NCBI RefSeq assembly: GCF_025698545.1
Contig: NC_068571.1
Location: forward strand, 44,673,733-44,737,732
Direction of reading: 5' to 3'
Length of the DNA stretch: 64,000 nucleotides
Source: Gossypium raimondii
Taxonomy: Eukaryota > Streptophyta > Magnoliopsida > Malvales > Malvaceae
Shown: positions 25,751 through 37,027 of the stretch, in pieces
Layout: the number at the start of each line of letters is the position of its first letter
How positions within the stretch are numbered: the stretch's first letter is position 1
Notes under the pieces: generated by a model
The model's database searches: none
Seen by the model: only the letters and a program-made list of their open reading frames with translations
Told to the model about the DNA's origin: nothing
Program-made: the position numbers and the translations under genes

Positions 25751-25957
25751 TTACAGAATGGCATTCTTTCTACAACTACCAGTTGTAGCTACCGTATCTA
25801 GTAAAGCATGCAAGGAATATGTTTTATATTTTCTAAATTGAAATGTAATTTCAATATATGTGTAATATTTCCTGGATTGGAAATTTGAAAATGTAACTAC
25901 ATCACTTGTTCCAATTTTTATTTGTTGAATAATTGTTGAAGTTTGTATTTCTTCCAT
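25751..25957 (-). pseudogene. Aspartic-protease remnant of the pararetrovirus with altered active site
   Basis: The 68-residue frame contains HALLDTVATTGSC, where retroviral-type proteases have the catalytic triplet Asp-Thr/Ser-Gly. Here the third position reads Val, which is not expected to be active. It lies between the movement-like region and the reverse transcriptase remnant, as expected in caulimovirid polymerase polyproteins. Confidence 0.65.
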
Positions 25958-26349
25958 TCTAGTGTTTCTAGGATTTTTACTTGGTTCAGAGGAAAAATAG
26001 GAATATGAACTGTTTTCATTCCTATTGGTGTAGAACTTGTACTTATATTATCATCTTCTTCCTCTATTTGAGTATTTGAGGTAAAATTAAATTACCATTT
26101 GTATTTGTTATAGCAGTATTTTTAAAATATAATTTATCTCCGCACGACATATATTCTATAGTACTTACAGGTTTAGAAGTATTTATACTACTTATCTTTT
26201 CTATCATCCAATCTTTTGGTATTGATAGATCTCTTAAATGTAATAATTTTGGTTGTATTTCGGTAGTAAATTTATTAGGTTCAAATAGCTTAATTATTTT
26301 ATTATTAATTTTTTGATCTCTACTTTTACTGTTTAGTATATTCATTAAT

Positions 26350-26700
26350 AGAAATCAAACTTATTGCTAGATCTTCGCTAAATCATTAATTTTAGAATTT
26401 TTGATTGAATTCTTAGACATAAACACTATTTCTATTAGAGGATGTGTAATGGATATAAAGTAATTTGGTTTAACTTTAAATCCTATTACACTGTATGTAA
26501 GTTTGATTGAATTCCACCAATAAGTGTTTTTATTAGATTTTCAAATATTTTATCTAGCAAAACTGCTATTATCGGTATATCATGACCTTTTCTAAATAAA
26601 GCTCTAATAGTTATCATTATTATTCCTAAATGTATATATCTAACTTTAGGATATTTCTTTTAATCCTCTTAATTTTATCTTTAGTAAATAATGAGATTTC
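26350..26700 (-). pseudogene. 30K-superfamily movement-protein-like remnant
   Basis: Broken minus-strand frames contain IRALFRKGHDIPIIAVLLD and, after a gap, LIGGIQSNLTYSVIGFKVKP. These match the hydrophobic-Gly pattern I associate with the core of caulimovirid movement proteins. It lies downstream of the zinc knuckle and upstream of the protease. Several stops and a frame change interrupt it. The adjoining frame at 26345-26064 continues the polyprotein. Confidence 0.55.
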
Positions 26701-27091
26701 TATTAATCCTCCTTTAGTATCTTTAGCTCTTGTATACCACTTATTTTTTCTATATGTCTTTGGCACCATATTTTGAATTTAGATATTTTATATATTTCTT
26801 TTTAGAAATATGATTTTTATTTATTTATTTTATTATTTCATCGAAAAAGTCTTTTCTTCTCCAATTATATTTCCTAATTTTATTGTTCATTTTTTAGGAA
26901 TTTCTTCTAATTGATTATTAGAACGCTTCTTGTATTAAACATAAATATATATTCTTCTTCATCTCGTATCGTAACTCATTTCGATATTAATTCATAAAAT
27001 ATTTTTCAAGATTTATTTCCTTTTCGAACATATTTCTAAGTCTTGTTCTTCAAGTGTTTTAATAATTTTCTTTGCACTTTTCCTTATTAAG

Positions 27092-27133
27092 ACAATTTAG
27101 CGCTATATGACCTTCTTCATTACATATAAAACA
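27092..27133 (-). pseudogene. CCHC zinc knuckle of the pararetroviral capsid region
   Basis: The minus-strand frame reads CFICNEEGHIALNC, a perfect C-x2-C-x4-H-x4-C motif. Such a knuckle marks the C-terminal, nucleic-acid-binding end of caulimovirid capsid proteins. The surrounding frame is interrupted by stops on both sides. Confidence 0.85.
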
Positions 27134-27794
27134 TTTACATATTTATTTTTAGGTTTTTAGAAGTTTTCTTCTAACAAATCTTTTTTTATTATAACCAGAT
27201 ATTTTTTATTTCTTGGTTTTCATCTAACTAGTTTATATCTTCTATTTTTCCTTTTATATTTTTTATAAGTAGTAGGATGTACTGGTTTACATCCAAATTC
27301 CCATTCATTTTCTAAAATTTTTGTACAATGTTTAGTACTTAATTTATGCTTAACTTGTTTAGAAGCTTTACTTTGTAAATAATATAAAGTTATTCTTTCT
27401 TTTGTAAAATTTATTCTATTTCCTATAAAATCTATATTTTTGGTGCTACACCAACTATTTTACTATGTTTTTCTAAATAAGAAACATTTTTTTATACATA
27501 TCTTATCCCATTGTGGTGGTAATTTATGAAAATATTAGTTTTTCAAAATTCTATATTTTCATTTTTTAGTTTTGATATTCATGAAGAATTTTTTAGAAAA
27601 TTCTTCTAAATATCTAATATCACATAATTTAATTTTTGACAATATATAACTAGATATACTATCCTGATCTTTTTTATCTAAATATCCACAAAATTTGCTT
27701 TTAGAATAAAAGTTAACCTTTTTAAAAGATTTTTGGGAGTTCCTATCTGGTTGATTAACTACCCTTTTTGTTCTTTTCCTTTATTAGATTCTTC

Positions 27795-28720
27795 TCATCT
27801 TCTTAGAAATTGTAGAACATCTTCTTGAAATGTTCCAACAAAATAGTTTAAAATTTTTTCTTTTGACCACATATTGTTGTTGTTTACAACAATAGTCATA
27901 GATTGTGCCCAGTCATCTATGGTTTTTTCATAGTCTGCTATAGGAATATTAGTCAAGTCTAAATATATTCCTCCTTGGGCCACATTTCTTTTATTTAAAT
28001 CATCTATTCTATGTGGGACAGGTTGAGTAGATGATTCTCCTAAATTTTCTGATTTTATTTCATTAGTAGCAATATTTTCGATTTGATTACCAAAAATTCT
28101 AGTTGTATTTTCAACTTTTTCATAATCTTTATTAAAAGATCTCAGATAATCATCATTTTGAAGATCTGACTCTATTTTTCTTTTTTCATAAGAATCTGTT
28201 TGATCAGTATCCATAGGTTCTGGTATTTCTATATTTTCGTCTTCATCTGTTGAAGTATTTTCTTCATCGATTTATAACTTGTAACTTTTAGGTCTTCTAG
28301 GTTTATAGAATTATCGAATTACTAGAACTACTAATGTCCGTAGTGTCATAGTTTAACATATAATGATAGTTAAATAAAGTAAATAAATGTTTATGTTTTC
28401 ATAAAGTTATTCTATTAATTTTAAATATTCTATTCTTTCATTTTTATCGATGTTTTAGTAAATTTATTCTTCCAATGTTCTATAAGTTGTTTATAGAATT
28501 GGAAATCATATTTTGTTGATGAGTATATTTTCTTTTCTTTTTTAGGTTTTTATTTATTTCTTTTATTAGTAGAAGATGATTCTTCCGAAGAAGTATCTTT
28601 TCCTCGAGACAAAGTTAATTTTATATTACTATTTTCATAATATAAATGTCCTAAATCTATCTTTTGTTCTATATTTTTATTAATAAGAAAACTTCCAAAT
28701 GGAATATAATCTTAAGTAGA
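27795..28720 (-). pseudogene. Pararetroviral capsid-region remnant
   Basis: The longest intact piece is a 139-residue frame at 28214-27795. It has an acidic, Asn-rich N-terminal part and ends in a block containing WSKEKILNYFVGTF, which resembles capsid-core sequence of plant pararetroviruses. Upstream, to about 28720, further frames continue the region but are separated by frameshifts and stops, including an acidic and Ser/Lys-rich segment. It is non-functional as it stands. Confidence 0.65.
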
Positions 28721-28730
28721 CCAAATGTCT

Positions 28731-29254
28731 CATGATTAGTCAAATGATTGCTTGGTTGGTTGGTTTGTTGGTTATGGGGAATGAGTTAGTTATTAAAATA
28801 TTTAGATTTAGAGTTTCATTATGTATAATTAATTATGATGTGTGGATCTTTGATTCTTGTGTATATGTAATAGTAAAATTTTCTCAAAATTTTAGAGTTG
28901 TATGATCTAAATTCTTGTTAAAGAAATATAGTGGTAAATAAAGTTTTTCAACATGCATTATTTGTAATTTATATTATATTTATACTTATAATTGCATTAT
29001 TAAATTCTTTAAAATAGTCTTTTAACTTGATATTTAGATTTAATTCGGTTTGAATTTGAATTCAAATTTTATTGCATGTTTAATTTTATGTAAGATGAAG
29101 TTGTTGTTGTTTTTATAAAACTTAAATGTTTTTATATGATCTAATGTTAAAAAACCAATACACTAAACTTTAAACTAATAGACAAAAAAATAAATTTAAA
29201 CAAAAATTTTATTCTAATATTGCAAAAAAATAAGGCTAAATTACTTAGGTGTCC
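28731..29254. other. AT-rich stretch between the pararetrovirus and the solo LTR
   Basis: There is a short (TTGG)n-like run near 28753-28773 and otherwise AT-rich sequence. No gene was seen. The true upstream border of the viral insert could lie in here. Confidence 0.5.
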
Positions 29255-29959
29255 CTTTATGTAACACCCCGGTTCTTGGGATTGGAAGTTTTGTGAGTTG
29301 TGGGAAGGGGGCAGTGGCTAGATCGAACTGTTGTGTATATTTTTACAGTCAAGTGTCAGGATGGGTCTGCTAGTCTGGTGGTTGGTTCTGGTTTTAAAAG
29401 GTTAGATTTTATTTTTTATTTGTTTTGCTTATTTATATTTTTGATAGGAAAAAAAAGGAAAAAGAAAACAGGAGTTTTCTTTTACATTTTGGGTTTTCCT
29501 AATGTTTCTCTGTACGTTTCTCTTTTCTCCTCTCTCCCTCTCTTCTCACGAAATCCCTTTTTTTTCCATTGTGGTTTTGTCGCTTTGATTTGGTTTCGAG
29601 TTCTTGAGGAAGATATAATTGTGTAGCAAGTGAAGGCTTTGTGGTTCACTGATTGTTGGGGCGTTTTATCGCAAATTAAGGTGTGGGTTCTGAACTCTTC
29701 TTTTCGTTATCGAAATACTGAGTTGATTATATGAAATTCAACATAACGTGTGTATTCTGAACTGTGCAACTCGGTATCGAGTTGTTGTGGAATTCTACAA
29801 CCTTTAGGGTGATTTGGTAGTTGAGCAATTGAGGCTCGAATCGGTGTTAAATTGCATGAAATTTGGATTGTTATGTTATGTTATGTTTCTGAAATACTTT
29901 GATTGGGGATCGACTTAGCGATTAGAAAGCTTGATTTTGAAGCTGGTTTTAGGTGGTTT

Positions 29960-30420
29960 CTTGACCACACGGGTGGCCATATGGGCGTGTTCCCCCACAC
30001 GGGCGGTCCACACAACCGTATGCATTTGGGAACTGGGGTTTTCGGGCAAATTTTAGCGTCACACGGCCATATGGCCGATTTGGGGATTTCAATCGATTTC
30101 CACATGACCGTGTCCCATAGGCACATGGGAGTGTGCATTTGGAAATTAGGGTTTGGGTGTTATGGTGCCACAAGACTGTGTGGCTAATTTAGGGATTTAG
30201 GGATCTCACACAGGCGTGTGTTTTGCACACACTGCCATGTCTGGTGGGCACAAGACCATGTCTGCCCTGTACCCTATTTTAGCACAAACGGACAAAGAGT
30301 TACATGGCCGGATCACATGGCCATGTCCCTAGGTCACATGGGCGTGTGCCTCTCCACATGGGATTGTTCTCCCCCACACAACCTAGGAACTTCCACACGG
30401 CCGGAGCACATAGCCGTATG
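29960..30420. repeat. Dispersed CACACGG / CATGGGCGTGTG motif cluster within the outer LTR
   Basis: Over a dozen copies of short words such as CACACGG, CATATGG and CATGGGCGTGTG occur in both orientations within 460 bp. The cluster is far more GC-rich than its surroundings. It creates open frames on both strands that I regard as artefacts. Confidence 0.75.
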
Positions 30421-31042
30421 GTCGTTTTTCGTAAATTTTTATTATATAGCATAACTTATCCGTTCTATTTCTTGTGCCGTCTAACGGTTGTTGAGGCCTC
30501 TGTATAAGTATTAAGGACTCTGATATGGCTTAGGGTCGTGTGATTAAAGTGCGGTGCTAAACTTTCGATTTGATAGTTCGTGTTTGTAATGTGCTCTGAG
30601 AAATGAAACTATGTCTGATAACTATGAAGAAATTTGACATTGAGTTTGTGTGTGTAAGAGCATTCTGATTCTATACTCTGATTTTGTGTGTCTGATTCCA
30701 GAGAGTGTGTATTTTTATAATCGCATGAAATTTTGGATTTGACTAACTGTTTATGACCTTCTACGTCTATGTGACTGTTCATGTTTGGTGTGTATTGTTG
30801 TATTTGTATCATGATTTAGGGTTTGGTTGTGAAGAGAAGGAAGACTGATTCTGATCTGATCTGGAAGTTTAACTGCAATATATTTGTACAGCTGTTTACC
30901 GCAATGCACTGTATTGTATCTACGTCAACTTTGCTGCATTTATCTGGCAGTTGAACTACAACCTATTTGTATAGCGGTTACCGTAATGCACTGTACTGAA
31001 TATACGTCAGCTTTGCTGCGTACTATTATCTAAGTGGCTTTG

Positions 31043-33638
31043 TGTAACACCTCTTACCCGAGACCGTCGCCGGAATCGAGTACGAGATGTTATCCAATCT
31101 AACTTACCAATTCGGAGCATAAAAATTTGCTTTTAAAATTAAATTCACTGTTCACAACAAAACTGTCCACCTGCGCGACTGTCACTAATTTACTTATAAC
31201 TCAAGTTACGAAACTCGAAATTTAAATCCATAAATTTTCCCTGAAACTAGACTCATATTCCTACTTACCATAAAATTTTCATAATTTTTTACTTAGAAAA
31301 TTAGTACAGTTTATTCATTAAAATATCCCCTATTTCACAGCTTGACAGGTCTGACCTCTTGGCACTAAAAATAAATTATCTCATTGCACAGAATTCATAT
31401 AAGGTTATCGTTTTTTCTTTTGAAAATAGACTCACTAAGAAATCTATACATATAAATTATGACCCATAATTCTTTCTGTAAAATTTATAATGATTTTCCA
31501 AAGTCAGAACAGGGGACTTCAAAAACCATTCTGACCCTGTCTCACTAAAATTCAAATATCTAAAACTATAGAATTTCTTTTCCTACACCGTTTCTTCCAT
31601 GTAAAAATAGACTTGATAAGATTTAATTCTATATATAATTCACTCTCTAACTCCATTTCTACTATTTATGGTGATTTTTCTCATTCACGTCACTGCTGCT
31701 GTCAAAGAAACTGCTTCTTTGAATTAGTTACCATTTAACATACATAACACCCAAAACATAATTTTTACTAACTATTTCAATAGCTAATCTTAGCCATATC
31801 ATATGAACATGCTCAAAATGATTAAGACTCTATACATGCCATAGTTTAAACATTTTGAAAAGCACATAATACCGAGATGATTATGATAGTGTGATACGAG
31901 CTCCGACGATCCCCAATTCGATCAAGTTCAAATCACTATAAAACAAAGGAAAGAAAGAAATGTGTAAGCTATAAATAGCTTAGTAAGTTACATGTAAACA
32001 ATAATTACTCATTTAATAATTAACACTTTTAACATATAACTAATCAAAACATTTCTTAGCAATTTCAATCACTAACACATGCACAATCTTACCAATTCAC
32101 TTGCATATACATTTTCACACTTAACATTTATCACATATGCTCAATTCTTTCAATTATACCGCATACACACTTCATTTCATATTCACTTTAACCCATCATT
32201 AATCCCGTTGAACACTGAATATACATAGATACGTAGAGATTTAGCACATAAGTGCAACATCGATATGTAGCCGGTTACCATCGAAATGTAGCCGGTTACC
32301 ATCAAACGTAGCCAAGCTACCACCGATCAATAACACCGAAATGTCCACGAGCCGCTCACACAAGTCGTCAGTGTCTCGCAACACATGCTAAATCACCCAG
32401 CACCGGGACTCATTGTAACATCAGAACATCGATCTCTAGTGACATGTCACTTGTATCCACTTCTATTCCTAAGTTCAACCGGAATTTACACTTAACACTT
32501 TATTTTCAACACTTTAACACTTGAATAATTCATGAACAATTTTCCTTCCACATTCAATATTAATTCACATATCAAATATAATTCACAATTTATAAAAATA
32601 TAACTATTATTTACACGTAACTTACCTCGGATGCAAAACGACTATTTTTGTAATTTAGTCGATAACTTTCTCTTTTCCCCGATCACTTCCACTATTTCTT
32701 CTTTCTTGATCTATATTAACACAATTTAATACATTTTATCAACATTTCATTCAAATACAATTCATACACAATATTTTGGCAAATTTACATTTTCCCCATA
32801 ACTTTTCAAAAATTCCACTTTTGTCCCAAAGCTCGTAAAAATAAAATTCACTAAATTCTTAAATTTCAAACTTCACTAAATCATATTTCATGCTCATAAC
32901 AGCCCTCAATTTCAGAAAATCACAACTTTATGCACACTTTACCATCTTTCACAATTTAGCCCTTTTTCAACATTTTCATCAAAATTCATTTAGTAAAACT
33001 TGTAATTAACACTTCAAACATTCATTATCTAACATCACTAATCAATTTACAATTATATCATGAATGGGTCAATTTTAAACTTTAATTTCATTTAAATTAA
33101 ATGGTAGAAACATGAAATTCAAGCATCAATAAGCATAAAATACGAAAATAATTAAAAGCGGGCAAGAAATCACTTACAATTGAGCTTAGGAAGATCAAGA
33201 ACCCTAGCTATGGTGACATGAATTTTTTTGGCAGCAAACGTCTGATTTTGAAGAAGATGGACAATTATTTTCACTTTATTTTGTCTTTTACTCAATTTGG
33301 ACAAAAATGCCCTTGACCCATTACTTAAATATTTTTCTAGAATTACCCTTTTGTGTCCATATCACTAATTTATGGTCTAATTGCCACATAAACACTTCCA
33401 ATTTCATGCAATAATTCAATTAAGTCATTAATCACTAATTAGACACACTTTGCATTTTTCTCGATTTAGTCCTAAAAATTCAATTAGGCACTAAATCATT
33501 AAAATTTTCTATTCATATTTTCACACAATATTTCAATCAATCAGTAACTAATAAAAAATTATAAAATTAAACTATTTCACTTCGGATTTGTGGTTATGAA
33601 ACCACTATTCCGATTAGGCCCTATTTCGGGCTATCACA
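31043..33638 (-). mobile_element. Nested solo LTR (gypsy-like), 2,596 bp, with 5-bp target duplication
   Basis: On the plus strand it starts TGTAACACCTCTTACCCGAG and ends TTTCGGGCTATCACA. The pentamer CTTTG flanks it at 31038-31042 and 33639-33643. TG...CA ends and a 5-bp duplication mark it as an LTR. Read on the minus strand it starts TGTGATAGCCCGAAATAGGG and ends with GGTAAGAGGTGTTACA, which I take as the sense orientation. No coding domain, primer-binding site or second LTR is present. Confidence 0.82.
32261..32304. repeat. 22-bp tandem repeat in the nested LTR
   Basis: Two adjacent copies of CGA(T/A)ATGTAGCCGGTTACCAT are followed by a diverged third containing GTAGCCAAGCTACC. Confidence 0.8.
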
Positions 33639-34412
33639 CTTTGTCCACATACGTGGTGTGTAGGGTTGGATGGGCCTTTCGAGGTCCTATGTTGTGTGTC
33701 TGGTTTGATGAGCTTAAACAACTTTATTGGGGTGTGATCGGGGGACAGAAAGGTATTTTGGCTGGATAGGTGGGTTTTCACTACTTGACTGCATTTATAC
33801 GATCTGATTAAGTGATTTGGTGTAAGTTTTTTTGTCTGCATTTTGTCTGTTTAACTTATCATTTGTGATTGTTCTTGCGTATAATGATGTTTTGTAACAC
33901 TATGTGTGATGATAAGTGCTTTGCTTGAGTACGTTTGTTTGGGACGTTGGCTTCATGTATACCTTCTGGTTCTGTATATCTCTATAAGTACGTTTCACTG
34001 TTGTACTGCTATCTGAAATTTCGGTCTGTAATTCTGTTGTTAGTCATGTCTCAAACTCACACTGAGCTCTTGTAGCTCAGCCCCTTAGTGTTTCCCTTTC
34101 AGGTACATTTTCGAATTCTGATGCTGGACTCGACACGCTGGAAGTCTCGGAGTTATGCTTTTTAAATAATTAGTTTAAGAACTATTTTGAAAACTGTGGT
34201 ATGAACATTTGTATTAAATACATGTAAGAGTTATTTGGACTAAGGTTTTTGTAATACCGAGATTTTATATCTGAGAGTTTTTACGGAACTTAAATACTAT
34301 AATATTTTTCGGTTTGTTAAACTAAAATTTTCCACAATCATTTCGGTGATCAGTGTGACCTCCAAAATTCGGTCTAAAACTCCTAGGTCGGGTATTAGGG
34401 TGTTACACTTTA

Positions 34413-34675
34413 TTATAGGGACTAGATCAAATCAGTCCCTTTATTATTAAATGAATCAAAATTATAATAGAACTAACATTTACTATATAAAAAATGTCTT
34501 GAAAATTAAAATTTTCAATTGTAGTTCAATTTTAAATAGAAGATTTCATTTACAGAACCATAAAAACTTTAAAAATATTAACTTCATTAAACCCTAAATG
34601 ATATATTTTGAATATAAATATTTACTATATTCTAATTTGAACTAAATTGATCTATTTAATAGTAATGTTGAAGAT
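34413..34675. other. Sequence between the solo LTR and the copia element
   Basis: AT-rich DNA. The phrase AGGGACTAGATCAAATCAG resembles MITE arms elsewhere in the window, so this may be the remaining part of an older element that took the solo-LTR insertion. Confidence 0.4.
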
Positions 34676-35091
34676 CGACTCGATTAAGCAACGAACAAGT
34701 AAAAAATAGTGGAAGAAGTTTAGAAATTGAACACACAAATTTAACGTGAAAAAATCCTCCAAAAAGGATAAAAACCACGAGTAAAGATAATTTTACTATA
34801 ATGGCAAAAGAACAAAGAGTACAAAAGATGGAGATAAAAAACTAAACCCCGAAACCCGAAAACAAAGAACCTTCAAATGTAAACACAAAATTCTCCAAAA
34901 GCATTATGAGTTCTAATATTTTAATGGATGTATTTTCTAAGCTTGTACAAGAGTCTATTTATAAGCTAAATTCATAGGTCAAATAATAATAAAATAATCT
35001 AGACTAATTAGAGTTTGCCTGAAACAAATAAACAGAGTTTAACTGGGAGATTATCTTTCAAATTTGACTGAAATATGTGACATACTTAACA
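34676..35091 (-). repeat. 3' LTR of the copia element
   Basis: About 416 bp, starting TGTTGAAGATCGACTCGATT on the plus strand and matching 36608-37027 throughout. The adjoining internal sequence reads AAGGTGCAGATT toward the LTR on the minus strand, a weak polypurine tract. Confidence 0.88.
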
Positions 35092-35149
35092 AATCTGCAC
35101 CTTGACTCATATTTCCACAACGCCATCTTTGCCAAAGCCCATCCCAGAC

Positions 35150-35626
35150 CTATCTTGAACTATGCAGGGAATTAACTGAGTCGAATCTGTGCTTAGAAGC
35201 TGGAAGACTTCTAGCCTTTGACTTGTGCACTGCCAAATCAAAACTAACCTGGGTTTGATTTTCACAAACACAGTGCTCTAACTTTTCAAAACCTGTATCC
35301 AAAAAAGAACCTCTCTTCAACGAAATAGTCATACATTTTTCCCTCCCATGACCAAGTTGTCTCCACTCCAAACAAGTTGACTTCGACTCAATAACGAACG
35401 TGGGATGTCCGGTTTCATTGATCACTGTAGAACATTCCAGAATATAAAGATTGTTGGTCCTGTTACCTTTTAACAAAAAGAGAGCCCCACGAGACACCTT
35501 AATGTTGTTCGACTCGATGTTGATTCTACAACCTTTCCAGTCTAAAATACTCAAGGAGATGAGATTCTTTCGTAAATTAGGTACATACTTGACATCTAAG
35601 AGTGTCTTAATCAACCCATTTTGCAT
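35150..35626 (-). pseudogene. Copia gag-pre-integrase remnant
   Basis: The 158-residue frame contains LLDVKYVPNLRKNLISLSIL and, later, LEHCVCENQTQVSFDLAVHK. These are the typical blocks between protease and integrase in Ty1-copia polyproteins, the latter with the His-Cys pair of the pre-integrase zinc site. The frame ends at a stop just where integrase should begin, and the polypurine tract follows, so all later domains were deleted. Confidence 0.8.
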
Positions 35627-35700
35627 CCTAATTTTAACAATACCAATATCGATTACCTTACTGGATTAATCATTTCCCATGCGCACAACTCCACCTTCAA

Positions 35701-36045
35701 TCAAACTATATGTGAAGAACCATTCTCTGTTGGGACACATGTGGAAAGGAAATCTAGGATCCACTCAGACGTAAGCTTAGAGCTATCGCTCGTTGACACT
35801 AACAAGAAATTATCACCGCTTTCATCGGCCAAATTAGCACCAGCTACATCTTCCTCATTACTCTCAGCAGTTGTTTCATTTCGCAGTTTATAACAATCTA
35901 CTTTAACATGACCTAACTTCTTACAATAGCAACACCTTTTGTCTTGCTTCTTTGATGCTACTAAAATGAAAGCTTGTCTCTCTACATAGCTATCGGAACC
36001 AAACTCATTGTCGAGTTTGTATTTAGGCAACAAATGACCATTCAC
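35701..36045 (-). pseudogene. Copia gag C-terminal zinc knuckle and broken protease start
   Basis: The frame carries CCYCKKLGHVKVDC, a C-x2-C-x4-H-x4-C knuckle. It then reads TSEWILDFLSTCVP where functional copia proteases have WILDSGCS or similar. The catalytic Asp-Ser-Gly is disrupted, probably by a small indel that also shifts the frame. Confidence 0.8.
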
Positions 36046-36066
36046 ATCCTTGAATGAGATTTTGCC

Positions 36067-36504
36067 TCAGCCATAAATCAGGGCCTCCCTGAAAGACTTG
36101 TATGAAGAGGGTAAAGAGCACAATAATAGCATAGCCTGATTTTCATTGTCAATCTTAACCTCAACATTCTTTAAATCATTCGAAAGAGTAATAAATTGAC
36201 TACTGTGATCTCTGAAAGGCTCACATTCGTTCATGCGAAACGTAAATAGACGTTGTTTCAACACTAAACAGTTAGCCATAGACTTAGTTGCATAAAGTGT
36301 TTTTAACCTTTTCCACAAGACGAATGAGGTTTTCTCCATCAATACCTCCTGCAATACCCTATTCGTAAGGCACAACTGGATTATAGACAAGGCTTTTTCA
36401 TCAAGCTCTTCCCATTCTGTCTGATCTAGATTCTCAAGTTTTTTTCTTGTAACGACTTTTTTAGGCCGGTCTGAACTAGAACTGTCATCATCCGAACTTG
36501 CCAT
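36067..36504 (-). pseudogene. Copia gag (UBN2-type) remnant
   Basis: The 145-residue frame reads NLDQTEWEELDEKALSIIQL near its start and ends NQAMLLLCSLPSSYKSFREA, the usual landmarks of copia gag proteins. The N-terminal Ser/Asp-rich start follows the primer-binding region by about 90 nt. It ends prematurely at a stop, with the zinc knuckle in the next frame. Confidence 0.85.
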
Positions 36505-36593
36505 AGATTAAAATTTGTGAAATCATCAAACTTTTCAATGTCAAACCTTGTTGTTGTCATCTCTGAACGGGTTGATCTACGAAAATTAAATTA

Positions 36594-36605
36594 GCTCTAA
36601 TATCA
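36594..36605 (-). other. Copia primer-binding site (initiator tRNA-Met type)
   Basis: The minus strand reads TGATATTAGAGC two bases inside the 5' LTR. This differs at two positions from the usual TGGTATCAGAGC complementary to plant initiator tRNA-Met. Confidence 0.75.
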
Positions 36606-36607
36606 CT

Positions 36608-37027
36608 TGTTGGGGATCGACCCGATTAAGCAATAAACAAGTAAAAAATAGCAGAAAAATTGAGAAATTAAATATACAAATTTAACATGAAAAAACCCCT
36701 CCAAAAAAGATAAAAAAATTACAGGCAAATATAATTTTACTATAATGGCAACAGAACGAAGAGTACAAAAGATAAAGAGAAAAAGCTAAACTCTGAAACC
36801 CGAAAACAAAGAACCCTCAAAACTTAAACACAAAAATCTCCAAAAGTGTTAATCTTTTAATGGGTATATTTTCTAAGGTTGTAAAAGAGCATATTTATAG
36901 GCTAAATTCATAGGTCAAATAATAATAAAATAATCTAGACTAATCAGAGTTCGATTGAACCAAATAAACAAAGTTTAACTAGGAGATTATCTTGCAAATT
37001 TGACTGAAATACGTGGTATACTCAACA
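36608..37027 (-). repeat. 5' LTR of the copia element
   Basis: 420 bp, TGTTGGGGATCGACCC to ATACTCAACA on the plus strand, aligned end to end with the copy at 34676-35091. A TATTTATAGGC word near 36894 in each copy is in the position of an LTR promoter or terminator element. Confidence 0.88.

Larger units (their letters stand above)
22850..28730 (-). mobile_element. Degenerate endogenous pararetrovirus (Caulimoviridae, cavemovirus/solendovirus-like order)
   Basis: Broken minus-strand coding remnants run in the order capsid-like, CCHC zinc knuckle, 30K movement-protein-like, aspartic protease, reverse transcriptase N-terminal part, RNase H, then a further downstream region. No integrase or LTR was seen. 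A capsid and zinc knuckle followed by a movement domain in the first polyprotein is the arrangement I know from Cavemovirus and Solendovirus, rather than the movement-protein-first order of caulimo-, badna- or petuviruses. Many stop codons and frameshifts interrupt every region, and the reverse transcriptase core is deleted. AT content is much higher than in the host genes. The promoter-side region lies at low coordinates. Outer borders are approximate. Confidence 0.8.
29260..34407 (+). mobile_element. Solo LTR (gypsy-like), about 2.55 kb, interrupted by a nested solo LTR
   Basis: It begins TGTAACACCCCGG and ends TAGGGTGTTACA. CTTTA flanks both ends (29255-29259 and 34408-34412), a 5-bp duplication typical of LTR-retrotransposon integration. 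After removing the nested insert (31043-33638 plus one duplicated pentamer) about 2.5 kb remain. No gag, pol, primer-binding site or polypurine tract was found, so a solo LTR left by unequal recombination is the simplest reading. The plus orientation is inferred from the style of the 3' end. The element has many short open frames but no retroviral domain. Confidence 0.8.
34676..37027 (-). mobile_element. Internally deleted Ty1-copia retrotransposon
   Basis: Two direct repeats, 34676-35091 and 36608-37027, are alike along their length and carry TG...CA ends (TGTTG...TTAACA and TGTTG...TCAACA). Between them, on the minus strand, lie a primer-binding site, gag, a zinc knuckle with protease start, and a gag-pre-integrase segment. 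Integrase, reverse transcriptase and RNase H are absent, so the element cannot move on its own. Flanking pentamers AGTAA and AGTAT match at four of five positions, a decayed target duplication. The two LTRs differ by many substitutions and small indels, so the insertion is not recent. Confidence 0.88.

Noticed and set aside
29300..30507. Several open frames on both strands, up to 108 aa
   Set aside because: They lie inside a solo LTR and follow its repeated CACACGG-type words; no known protein pattern.
32221..32420. Regular GTAGCCGGTTACC spacing as a CRISPR-like array
   Set aside because: Only two close copies without unique spacers, in plant LTR sequence.
35451..35893. Plus-strand open frames over the copia element
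   Set aside because: They are antisense shadows of the gag/pre-integrase frames.
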